Below are positions 16,723-24,337 of a stretch of DNA of 64,000 nucleotides, piece by piece. The notes under the pieces were generated by a model that searched no databases, was not told the DNA's origin, and saw only the letters and a list, made by a program, of their open reading frames with translations. Within the stretch, counting starts at the first letter, position 1. Each line of letters starts with the position of its first letter. Source of the stretch: Kribbella pittospori (lineage in GTDB: Bacteria > Actinomycetota > Actinomycetes > Propionibacteriales > Kribbellaceae). The stretch spans positions 186,001 to 250,000 of the forward strand of contig NZ_SJKB01000008.1 of NCBI RefSeq assembly GCF_004331465.1, read 5' to 3'. The position numbers and the translations under genes are program-made.

Positions 16723-18291
16723 TCACTCCCACTCGATGGTGCCCGGCGGCTTGCTGGTGATGTCGACGGTGACGCGGTTGATCTCGTCCACCTCGTTGGT
16801 GATCCGGGTCGAGATCCGCTCCAGTACGTCGTACGGAAGCCGGGCCCAGTCGGCCGTCATCGCGTCCTCGCTGGTGACGGGACGCAGTACGACGGGGTGG
16901 CCGTACGTCCGGCCGTCGCCCTGGACACCGACCGAGTGAACGTCGGCCAGCAGCACCACCGGGAACTGCCAGATGTCGCGGTCCAGGCCGGCCGCGGTCA
17001 GCTCGGTGCGGGCGATCAGGTCCGCGGCGCGCAGGATGTCCAGGCGCTCCTTGGTGACCTCGCCGATGATCCGGATGCTCAGGCCGGGGCCTGGGAACGG
17101 GTGCCGGTAGACCATGGTCTCGGGCAGACCGACGGCCAGGCCGAGCTCACGAACCTCGTCCTTGAACAACGTCCGCAGCGGCTCGATCAGGCTGAACTGC
17201 AGGTCGTCGGGCAGACCGCCGACGTTGTGGTGCGACTTGATGTTCGCCGCACCCGCGCCGCCGCCGGACTCCACCACGTCCGGGTAGAGCGTGCCCTGGA
17301 CCAGGAACTCGATGTGCCGCTCGGCGTCCACCTTGCGCGCGGTCGCCTCGAAGGTCCGGATGAACTCACGGCCGACGATCTTGCGCTTCTGCTCCGGGTC
17401 GGTCACCCCGGCGAGCGCCGACAGGAACTGGTCCTCGGCGTCGACCACCTCGAGCCGGATCCCGGTCGCGGCGACGAAGTCCTTCTCGATCTGCTCCGAC
17501 TCGCCCGACCGCTGCAGGCCGTGGTCGACGTACACGCAGGTCAGCTGGTCGCCGATCGCCTTGTGAACCAGGGCCGCGGCGACGGCGGAGTCGACACCGC
17601 CGGACAGCGCGCAGAGCACCTGCTTGTCACCGACCTGCTGCCGGATCAGCTCGACCTGCTCGTCGACGACGTTCGTCGTGGTCCAGTCGCCCGAGCAGCC
17701 CGCGATGTCGTAGAGGAAGTGCTCCAGCACCGCCTGCCCGGCCTGCGAGTGCAGCACCTCCGGGTGCCACTGCACGCCGGCCAGCCGCCGGTCCAGGTCT
17801 TCGAACGCCGCCACCGGCGCGCCGCCGGACGCCGCGAGTACGGCGAAGCCGGCAGGCGGCGCGTGCACCGCGTCACCGTGGGACATCCAGACGTTGAGGT
17901 CCTCGGGGATCCCGGCCAGCAGTGTCCCGGCCGAGCTGACCGTCACCGGCGTACGGCCGAACTCGCGCAGCCCGGTCCGGCGTACCTCGCCGCCGAGCGT
18001 CTGCGCCATCGCCTGGAAGCCGTAGCAGATCCCGAACGCCGGTACGCCGGCCTCGAACAGCCCGGACTCGACCCGCGGCGCGCCCTCGGCGTACACCGAC
18101 TGGGGACCGCCCGACAGGATGATCGCTTTCGGCCCGCGCGCCAGCATCTCCTCGACCGGCATCGAGTGCGGCACGATCTCGGAGTACACCTTGGCCTCGC
18201 GGACCCGGCGCGCGATCAACTGCGCGTACTGCGCTCCGAAGTCGACGACCAGGACCAACTCATGCTGTGCAATTTCCCGGGTCACCTGCAA
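16723..18291 (-). CDS. guaA: GMP synthase (glutamine-hydrolysing)
   Basis: 522 residues if the TTG at 18291 is used, 520 from the GTG at 18285. Converts XMP to GMP with ATP and glutamine. The class I amidotransferase domain carries GICYGFQAMAQTLGG (nucleophile Cys) and VQWHPEVLHS (His, Glu). The ATP-pyrophosphatase domain has the P-loop LCALSGGVDSAVAAAL, and the dimerisation domain ends in RVTVDITSKPPGTIEWE, the conserved family ending. It lies 16 bases downstream of the P450, so it may be read through from the biotin operon. Its 3' end overlaps the stem flanking repeat copy A. Confidence 0.97.
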   Translation of the reverse strand: MQVTREIAQHELVLVVDFGAQYAQLIARRVREAKVYSEIVPHSMPVEEMLARGPKAIILSGGPQSVYAEGAPRVESGLFEAGVPAFGICYGFQAMAQTLGGEVRRTGLREFGRTPVTVSSAGTLLAGIPEDLNVWMSHGDAVHAPPAGFAVLAASGGAPVAAFEDLDRRLAGVQWHPEVLHSQAGQAVLEHFLYDIAGCSGDWTTTNVVDEQVELIRQQVGDKQVLCALSGGVDSAVAAALVHKAIGDQLTCVYVDHGLQRSGESEQIEKDFVAATGIRLEVVDAEDQFLSALAGVTDPEQKRKIVGREFIRTFEATARKVDAERHIEFLVQGTLYPDVVESGGGAGAANIKSHHNVGGLPDDLQFSLIEPLRTLFKDEVRELGLAVGLPETMVYRHPFPGPGLSIRIIGEVTKERLDILRAADLIARTELTAAGLDRDIWQFPVVLLADVHSVGVQGDGRTYGHPVVLRPVTSEDAMTADWARLPYDVLERISTRITNEVDEINRVTVDITSKPPGTIEWE

Positions 18292-18307
18292 AGGGTATCG
18301 GTGCAGG

Positions 18308-19348
18308 TCAGCCGGGCTGTAATCCGACCAGCAACCGTTTCGGCGCGCGGAACGACAGCAGCTCGATCATCGGCGGCTCCTCCACCAGCCTGACCGTGGC
18401 CAGCAGGTCCGCCGCACACTCCAGCGCCACCCTCGCCTCCAGCCGAGCCAGCCCGGCCCCCAGGCACCGGTGGATCCCGACCCCGAACGCCAGATCCGCC
18501 GGCCCGCCGTGTCCCGTCAGCCCCAGCAACACCGGCGCTCCCGCCGGAACCTCAACGTCACCGATCACCGCAGGCCTGGAGGTGACCCGCCGCCACGTCG
18601 GCACCGACGACGCCTCCCGCAACACATCCTCGACGTCCGTGACCGGGCCACCGATGGACCGGTGGAAGGCAGTGGAGATCAGTTGGGTGGTGGTCTCCTG
18701 ACCCGCGATCAGCAGGAAGTACGCGACCGCGCACACCTCCTCATCGGTCAGCCCCAGCCCGACCAGTACGCCGAACAGGTCGTCCTCAGTCGCCTGGACA
18801 ACCCGCTTCCTCAGCCAGCCGTAGAACTCCGCGGCACTGTGCGCGAGCTCCAACTGCCGATCCTCGTCGGGCCAACCCCAGAACAGCTCCAGTGAATCCA
18901 GACTCCATGCCTTCAACGCCGGTACGTCGACATCCGCCAGCCCGAGCATGTCGAGCACGACCAGGGCGGGCGGCTCCGCGGCGATTGCCTGCACGAGGTC
19001 CACTTGCTCGCCCTCAGCGAGGGCGGCCGTCGCAGCAGCCACCCGCGCAGCCGTCAGCTCTCGGGCGAGGGGCTCGACGGCGGCCACTCGTGCCGGGCTG
19101 AAGAAGCGGGCGACCGCGGCCCGGATCGGTCGGTGCGACTCTCCCGCGTTGTTCGCCAACGTCGGAGGCAGCGCAAACCCGACCGCCGACAGCACCCGCA
19201 ACGCCTTCACGGAAAGCGGTGTGTGAGCCAGTACGGCGTCGTCCGGCCGGAACGTCGCCGGATCCAGCATCACCTTACGCGCCTCAGTAGGATTGTCGAC
19301 AACCCAATACCCGAGCGCCTCGTCGTACCGCGCCGGGCAACCGCTCAT
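18308..19348 (-). CDS. Compact cytochrome P450 at the end of the biotin operon
   Basis: 346 residues from the ATG overlapping the bioD stop (ATGA). Heme-binding FGVGIHRCLGAGLARLE (Cys295), I-helix AGQETTT (215-221) and C-helix HRPIR are present. Two departures are visible. The K-helix ExxR motif reads DVLR (241-244, Glu to Asp), and the meander region is almost absent: VPAGAPVLLGLTGHGG runs straight into LAFGVG. Total length is about 50 residues below usual bacterial P450s. Position suggests a BioI-like role in releasing a pimeloyl precursor (BioI is a P450 in the Bacillus bio operon). The missing elements leave open a specialised or inactive heme protein. Confidence 0.85.
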   Translation of the reverse strand: MSGCPARYDEALGYWVVDNPTEARKVMLDPATFRPDDAVLAHTPLSVKALRVLSAVGFALPPTLANNAGESHRPIRAAVARFFSPARVAAVEPLARELTAARVAAATAALAEGEQVDLVQAIAAEPPALVVLDMLGLADVDVPALKAWSLDSLELFWGWPDEDRQLELAHSAAEFYGWLRKRVVQATEDDLFGVLVGLGLTDEEVCAVAYFLLIAGQETTTQLISTAFHRSIGGPVTDVEDVLREASSVPTWRRVTSRPAVIGDVEVPAGAPVLLGLTGHGGPADLAFGVGIHRCLGAGLARLEARVALECAADLLATVRLVEEPPMIELLSFRAPKRLLVGLQPG

Positions 19349-20022
19349 CCGAACCAGCCGGGCGCCGCGGCCAAGAACGCAGCCCGGTCCAGTCGGCCCG
19401 CACCAGCCGGAATTCGCGCGATCACTGGCACCCCGGTGGTGACCGGAAGGTCCTCCAGGTTGCACTGCTCAGCCAGATCAGGCTCTGCAGGCCAGGACCC
19501 GATGATCAGCCCTTCGATGGGGAGGTTCCGGCTCCGGAGCGCCTCGACCGTCAGACCGGTGTGGTTCAGCGTGCCCAGACCGGAGCGAACAACCACGACA
19601 AACGTGAACGGTGTGGTGAGGTGGGTCGCCAGGTCGGACAGGTCGTTCCCGTCCCCGTCGAGGCCGACCAGCAGACCGCCGGCGCCTTCCACCAGCACGG
19701 TGTCGTGCGAGCGGGCGACGTCGTCGATGAACTTGGCCTGCGACTCCACGGATGGGAGGGGCACCTCGGCGCGGCGGGCTGCTGTCGTGGGAGCGAGCGG
19801 ATCGCGCAGGCGGACACCTTCGTGCAACTCAGTCAGCCCGGTCAGCCGACTGACCTCAGCCAAGTCACCGGGTTCGTCGGCGCCCACACCGGTCTGAGCC
19901 GGCTTGACCACCGCGACAGCCCCCCGCCGATCCCCTTCACCACCCGCGTGGTGGACCGCAAGAGCCGCGGTGGCGATGGTCTTGCCTACCTCGGTGTCGG
20001 TGCCGGTAACGAGGATGATCAT
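19345..20022 (-). CDS. bioD: Dethiobiotin synthetase
   Basis: 225 residues. Closes the ureido ring of dethiobiotin from DAPA, CO2 and ATP. The N-terminus MIILVTGTDTEVGKTIATAA holds the P-loop (GTDTEVGKT, 7-15). VVKPAQTGV carries the substrate-contacting Lys/Thr segment, and the VLVEGAGGLLVGL block is diagnostic of BioD. The ATG at 20022 overlaps the bioF stop (ATGA), while its own stop overlaps the P450 start, so translation is coupled on both sides. Confidence 0.95.
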   Translation of the reverse strand: MIILVTGTDTEVGKTIATAALAVHHAGGEGDRRGAVAVVKPAQTGVGADEPGDLAEVSRLTGLTELHEGVRLRDPLAPTTAARRAEVPLPSVESQAKFIDDVARSHDTVLVEGAGGLLVGLDGDGNDLSDLATHLTTPFTFVVVVRSGLGTLNHTGLTVEALRSRNLPIEGLIIGSWPAEPDLAEQCNLEDLPVTTGVPVIARIPAGAGRLDRAAFLAAAPGWFG

Positions 20023-21140
20023 GAGACCTCGCCGATCGCGGCGACGATGACGGCGCAAGCTCGGTCCAGGTCCTCGTCGGACAAGCCGGCGTGAGCCGTG
20101 AGGCGCAGGCGGCTGATGCCGTCGGGGACTGACGGCGGCCGGAAACTCCCGACGCGTACGCCGTTCTCCAGACAGAGCTCGGCGGCACGGACCGCCTCAC
20201 GCGGACCGGGCATCGGGACCGACACGACCGCACCGGACGAAGATGGCACACCACAAGCCGACGCCAATCGGGCCGCAGCAGAGTGGATCGCGGCCGGCCG
20301 CTCAGGCTCGTCCTGAAGCACCCAGAGAGCAGCAAGCGCAGCAGCACACGCCGCCGGATTCAGACCCGTGTCGTAGATGAACGGCCGCGACCGGTTGATC
20401 AAATGATCGCGAAGAAGCGCCGGCCCAAGTACGACGCCCCCTTGCGCGGCCAGCGCCTTGGACAGCGTCATCGTGACGATCACATGCTCCAGACCAGCCA
20501 ACCCAGCCGCATGTACCGAACCACGACCGCCACCGGTCACCCCGAGCCCATGCGCCTCATCCACCAGCAGTACGGCGTCCTGCTCACGAGCAACCGCGGC
20601 CAACTCGATCAGCGGCGCCTCATCACTGAGCACACTGAAAACCGACTCGGTCAGCACCAGCGCATGCGGTTCGTTGCGCTCGGCAAGCACCTTGTCAACC
20701 GCGTCCACATCGTTGTGCGGAACGACTTCGACCCGTGACCGCGACAGACGGCTCCCATCGATGAGCGACGCATGCACATGGTCGTCCGACACCACGAGCG
20801 TGCCCGGACCACCGAGTGCCGTGACCACACCGAGGTTGGCGAGATAGCCCGACGAGAACACGAGTGCCGTCTCCTGGCCGACGTATGCCGCCAGGGACGA
20901 CTCGAGTTCCTCGTGCAAGGCCGTCGTACCGGTGACCAAGCGGGACGCGGTCGATCCAGTCCCCCATTGGCAGACGGCGTCGGCCGCGGCCTCGATCACG
21001 CGCGGATCGGACGCCAGGCCGAGATAGTCATTGCCCGCGAGATCGATCAGCCGCTCGTCGGCAGCACGTGCCCGGAGCCGGCGCGTCAGACCGCGAGCCT
21101 CCAACGCTGCGGCCTTCGGGCCGAGCCAGTCCTGGAGCAT
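20019..21140 (-). CDS. bioF: 8-amino-7-oxononanoate synthase
   Basis: 373 residues. A PLP enzyme that condenses pimeloyl thioester with alanine. Family motifs: NDYLGLASDPRVI, GTGSTASRLVTG, ALVFSSGYLANLG, the PLP-binding Asp/His in VDEAHGLGVTG, and the Schiff-base Lys228 in TLSKALAAQGG. The start ATG at 21140 overlaps the bioA stop as TGATG. The frame stays open far upstream inside bioA, which is ordinary for this base composition. Confidence 0.95.
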   Translation of the reverse strand: MLQDWLGPKAAALEARGLTRRLRARAADERLIDLAGNDYLGLASDPRVIEAAADAVCQWGTGSTASRLVTGTTALHEELESSLAAYVGQETALVFSSGYLANLGVVTALGGPGTLVVSDDHVHASLIDGSRLSRSRVEVVPHNDVDAVDKVLAERNEPHALVLTESVFSVLSDEAPLIELAAVAREQDAVLLVDEAHGLGVTGGGRGSVHAAGLAGLEHVIVTMTLSKALAAQGGVVLGPALLRDHLINRSRPFIYDTGLNPAACAAALAALWVLQDEPERPAAIHSAAARLASACGVPSSSGAVVSVPMPGPREAVRAAELCLENGVRVGSFRPPSVPDGISRLRLTAHAGLSDEDLDRACAVIVAAIGEVS

Positions 21141-22441
21141 CAGCCGACCTCCTCCACTGCCCCGGTGATCGCTGCCGCGATCGTCGCGATGTCCTCGTCG
21201 GTGCACACGTACGGCGGCATCGTGTAGACGAGATCGCGGAACGGCCGCACCCACACGCCGCGCCGCAGCGCCGCTTCGGTCATCCGCGGCAGGTCGACCG
21301 GCCCACCCAGTTGCACGACGCCGACCGCGCCGATCACGCGGACGTCCTTGACCCCAGGCAGCGAGGCCGCCGGTGCGAGCCCGGCGGACAGCCCTGCGGA
21401 GATCTGAGCGACCCGGCCGGCCCAGTCCTGGGACAGCAGGAGGTCGATCGACGCGAGGGCGGCCGAGCAGGCCAGCGGGTTCGCCATGAAGGTCGGGCCG
21501 TGCATCAGCGCACCACCGGGTCCGTTCGACACCGCGTGCGCGACGTCCGTCGTACACAACGTGGCCGCCAAGGACAGGTAACCGCCGGTCAATGCCTTGC
21601 CGACGCAGAGGATGTCCGGGTCGATGCCCGCGTGTTCGGAGGCGAAGAGCGTGCCGGTCCGGCCGAAGCCGGTGGCGATCTCGTCCAGGATCAGCAGGAA
21701 CCCGTGCCGGTCGGCGAGCTCACGCAGCAGCCGCAGGCAGGCCGGGCTGTACGGATACATGCCACCCGCACCCTGCAGGATCGGCTCGACGATGATGCCG
21801 GCGATCTCAGAAGCATGCCGCTCCGCCAACGCCGACACGGACGCGGCCCAGGCCAGGAACTCCGGATCGTCGTCCGGGCGGTCGAACCCGGCCGGCGGCT
21901 GCGGGCCGAACACCTGCTCCTTCAGCGCGCCGGTGAACAGCGAGTGCATCCCGTTCACCGGATCGCAGACGCTCATCGGTGCGAACGTGTCGCCGTGGTA
22001 CCCGCCGCGGACGGTCAGCATCCGGGTCCGCCCGTTGTTGCCTCGGGCAACCTGGTACTGGAGCGCGAGCTTGATCGCGACCTCGACCGACACCGAGCCC
22101 GAGTCGCAGAAGAAGACGTGCCGCAACGGGTCGGGGCTGATCTCCACCAGCCGCTCGGCCAGCCGGATCGCCGGCTCGTGGGTCAGCCCACCGAACATCA
22201 CATGGCTGAAGTCGTCCACCTGGCGCTTCACCGCGGCATCCAGCACCGGGTTGCGGTAGCCGTGGATCATGCACCACCAGGACGCCATCGCATCGATCGC
22301 CTCGACGCTGCCACCGTCCCCGTCATCCAGATGCAGACGTACACCGGACGCACCGCGGACCAGTCGAACCGGCGAGGGCTCGGTCAACGAGGAGTACGGA
22401 TGCCACAACAGCTCCGCGTCACGCTCCAACATGCCAGACAT
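21140..22441 (-). CDS. bioA: Adenosylmethionine-8-amino-7-oxononanoate aminotransferase
   Basis: 433 residues from the ATG at 22441, chosen over the TTG one codon earlier because it forms a TGATG junction with bsaP. Converts KAPA to DAPA with SAM as amino donor. LLWHPYSSL (residues 11-19) is the BioA signature that binds KAPA; SWWCMIHGYRNP contains the family Trp-Trp pair. The PLP Asp253 is in LILDEIATGFGRTG and the Schiff-base Lys282 in CVGKALTGGYL. Confidence 0.95.
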   Translation of the reverse strand: MSGMLERDAELLWHPYSSLTEPSPVRLVRGASGVRLHLDDGDGGSVEAIDAMASWWCMIHGYRNPVLDAAVKRQVDDFSHVMFGGLTHEPAIRLAERLVEISPDPLRHVFFCDSGSVSVEVAIKLALQYQVARGNNGRTRMLTVRGGYHGDTFAPMSVCDPVNGMHSLFTGALKEQVFGPQPPAGFDRPDDDPEFLAWAASVSALAERHASEIAGIIVEPILQGAGGMYPYSPACLRLLRELADRHGFLLILDEIATGFGRTGTLFASEHAGIDPDILCVGKALTGGYLSLAATLCTTDVAHAVSNGPGGALMHGPTFMANPLACSAALASIDLLLSQDWAGRVAQISAGLSAGLAPAASLPGVKDVRVIGAVGVVQLGGPVDLPRMTEAALRRGVWVRPFRDLVYTMPPYVCTDEDIATIAAAITGAVEEVG

Positions 22442-22629
22442 CAAGACGAGACCTCACCGTGCACGGAGCATCTGGCGGTCCAGCCCATCGGGTGGACCTG
22501 GACGACCATGCGTCGGCGGCACTGGTCGCAGTACCGCGGTGGCTCCAGTGCCAGCGCCTGGCGGCAGGCGTCGTGGTCTCCGTCGGCGGTCCCCCGGCCG
22601 CAGCGTCCGCAGTAAACGAGTGTGGTCAT
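22441..22629 (-). CDS. bsaP: Biotin synthase auxiliary protein
   Basis: 62 residues, Cys-rich: Cys-x2-Cys at 7/10 (YCGRCG), a Cys at 22, Cys-x2-Cys at 34/37 (YCDQCRRRM) and Cys54 (ARCSVHGE). Such a small protein directly after bioB is the actinobacterial helper BsaP (Rv1590 in M. tuberculosis), needed for BioB to work, probably in iron-sulfur cluster supply (established for the family as I recall it). It overlaps the bioB stop by ATGA and the bioA start by TGATG, so all three are made in step. It is easy to miss because longer spurious frames cover it. Confidence 0.88.
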   Translation of the reverse strand: MTTLVYCGRCGRGTADGDHDACRQALALEPPRYCDQCRRRMVVQVHPMGWTARCSVHGEVSS

Positions 22630-23622
22630 AGCGTCTTCTGGAGCTCCTTGACCGGCATCTTCAGCTCGGCCAGCAGGTCGAGGTCCGCGGTCGCCGGGCG
22701 GCCCAGCGTGGTCAGGTAGTTGCCGACGATGACGGCGTTGATCCCACCGAGCAGACCGTCGCGGGTGCCCAGATCTCCCAGGGTGAGCTCGCGGCCGCCG
22801 GCGTACCGCAGGACCGTGCGCGGCATCGCGAGCCGGAACGCGGCGATGGTCCGCAGCGCGTCCTTGCCGGCCATCACCTCCATGTCGCCGAACGGCGTCC
22901 CCGGGCGCGGGTTGAGGAAGTTCAGCGGCACCTCGTGCGGGTCCAGCTCGGCCAGCTGCGAGGCCAGTTCGGCGCGCTGCTCCAGCGTCTCGCCCATCCC
23001 GACCAGACCGCCGCAGCACAGCTCCATGCCGGACTCCCTGATCATCAGGCAGGTGTCCCAGCGCTCCTCGAAGGAGTGGGTGGTGACGACGTCGCCGAAG
23101 TACGAGCGGGCCGACTCGAGGTTGTGGTTGTAGCGGTGCACGCCCATCGCCTTGAGCTCGTCCACCTGCTCCTGCGTCAGCATGCCGAGCGAGCAGGCGA
23201 TGTTGATGTCGACCTCGGCGTTGATCGCCTCGATGCCGGCCTTCACCTGCGACATCAGCCGCTCGTCCGGGCCGCGGACGGCGGCCACGATGCAGAACTC
23301 GGTCGCACCGGTCTTCGCGGTCTCCTTGGCCGCCTCGACCAGCTCCGGGATGTTCAGCCAGACCGAGCGCACCGGCGAGGTGAACTGGCCGGACTGCGAG
23401 CAGAAGTGACAATCCTCCGGGCAGCCGCCGGTCTTCAGCGAGATGATGCCCTCGACCTCGACCTCCTCGCCGCACCACTTCACCCGTACCTCGTGGGCCA
23501 GTGCGAGCAGCTCGGGCAGCCGGTCGTCGGGCGATCGGAGAACCTCGACCAGTTGTTCCTGGGTCAGTCCGACGCCCTGTTCCAGAACCTGCTCACGTGC
23601 CACGTCCAGGATGTCGCCCATG
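22626..23622 (-). CDS. bioB: Biotin synthase
   Basis: 332 residues from ATG at 23622, preceded by GGGAGA. Radical SAM enzyme inserting sulfur into dethiobiotin. The SAM-cluster motif is CPEDCHFC (Cys 67, 71, 74); the second [2Fe-2S] site is represented by FCIVAAVRGP and HRYNHNLESARSYF, and GGLVGMGET and NFLNPRPGTPFGD are diagnostic. It is the first gene of the coupled operon bioB-bsaP-bioA-bioF-bioD-P450. The longer open frame above 23622 passes through repeat copy B and is not coding. A TACTGT box a few bases outside the repeat could be its -10. Confidence 0.96.
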
Positions 23623-23659
23623 GTTCTCCCTGCCTCATCGAACGGTCGGCTCACAGTAA

Positions 23660-23822
23660 GGGTGTGCCTGGCGATTCCGCGCCGTAGCGAGCAGGTCCTC
23701 GGTGCGGTGCATCGGCGTGCTGGAGCGAAGGTCTCGATGCGGCGCATCGTGGCCTTTGCGCCAGTGCGGCGAGGTGCCGTGCCGAGTGCCGCGCAGTAGG
23801 CGGGGAATCGCCAGGCACACCC
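23660..23822. repeat. Palindromic repeat copy B inside a locus-specific 19-bp perfect stem
   Basis: The core 23683-23805 matches copy A (16578-16700) at 117 of 123 bases. It is enclosed by a perfect 19-bp inverted repeat, GGGTGTGCCTGGCGATTCC at 23660-23678 and its complement at 23804-23822, which shares nothing with the arms of copy A. The central hairpin is CGATGCGGCGCATCG. It lies 38 bases upstream of the bioB start. Confidence 0.85.
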
Positions 23823-23963
23823 TAGGACAGCGCGGTACGCCGTCTCTGCGGTGGGCGTCACGTGAAACACCTGGGGGCGACCTGCCTCAGCCACTCTCCG
23901 CACACTCGGGGAAACTTTTTGGATTTTTCTACCGAACCTCGTAACCCCCCGTAGAAGGGCTCG

Positions 23964-24182
23964 TTGATGTGTACAGAGGCGGTTACCGCAAGGAAGACCG
24001 CCACTCGATTACAGGCAGCGACGAAAAGCCGATCATCACGATCAGCACGCAGAGTGGTCACAACCACTCGCAAGAGCTCGAAACTCCTGGAATCGGATGT
24101 AGAGTGGGGTACCAAGAGCTCGGGTCGCCAGCTGTGGTTGGTGACCCGATCCCAAAGCGCCGGGCGCCTCACCCCGGCTTGA
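23964..24182 (+). CDS. Possible small basic protein (unknown)
   Basis: 72 residues (71 from the second ATG), very basic in the first half (TARKTATRLQAATKSRSSRS), with no recognised domain. It begins just after the AT-rich patch and CGTAACCCCCCGTAG, and ends four bases before a terminator hairpin. Codon third positions are not strongly GC-biased, unlike real genes around it. A second frame (23969-24292, opening YRGGYRKEDRHSIT) is open over the same DNA, so a non-coding RNA is an equally good reading. Confidence 0.3.
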   Translation: MMCTEAVTARKTATRLQAATKSRSSRSARRVVTTTRKSSKLLESDVEWGTKSSGRQLWLVTRSQSAGRLTPA

Positions 24183-24185
24183 GTG

Positions 24186-24229
24186 GGTCCCTCGGGAAAC
24201 GATTTGGGCGGAAACGTTCCCGAGGGACC
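24186..24229 (+). terminator. Intrinsic terminator
   Basis: GGTCCCTCGGGAA (24186-24198) pairs perfectly with TTCCCGAGGGACC (24217-24229); GCTCCCTTTTCT follows on the plus strand. It ends the putative small transcript. Confidence 0.75.
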
Positions 24230-24265
24230 TGCTCCCTTTTCTGGGCCTTTTCCGAAATGCCCCAC

Positions 24266-24297
24266 AAACCTCAGCAGCCACACAAGTGCTGAGGTTT
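24266..24297. terminator. Second intrinsic terminator, probably for the GMC gene
   Basis: A perfect 11-bp stem, AAACCTCAGCA with TGCTGAGGTTT, has a ten-base loop. It lies 41 bases beyond the stop of the minus-strand GMC oxidoreductase and could act in both directions. Confidence 0.7.
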
Positions 24298-24337
24298 CTC
24301 ATTTCACCTGATCACTGTCCGAAGTATTATCGTTACG

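Larger units (their letters stand above)
23823..24337. other. Gap upstream of bioB with small ORFs and two hairpins
   Basis: Base composition falls here, with an AT-rich patch near 23909-23933 (AAACTTTTTGGATTTTTC) that looks like a promoter reading rightwards. Two overlapping small frames follow (from 23964 and from 23969), and two terminator-like hairpins end the region. This suggests a short independent transcript on the plus strand, either a small protein or a non-coding RNA; sequence alone does not decide. Confidence 0.45.

Noticed and set aside
15916..18393. 825-codon open frame on the plus strand across guaA and the TPR gene
   Set aside because: It is the mirror of guaA's coding frame in high-GC DNA; translation is Asp/Arg/Gly/His-rich without any domain, and guaA on the other strand is unmistakable.
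23623..23903. N-terminal extension of BioB through the upstream repeat
   Set aside because: The extra residues have no BioB counterpart and derive from repeat B; ATG at 23622 has a good ribosome site and fits family length.
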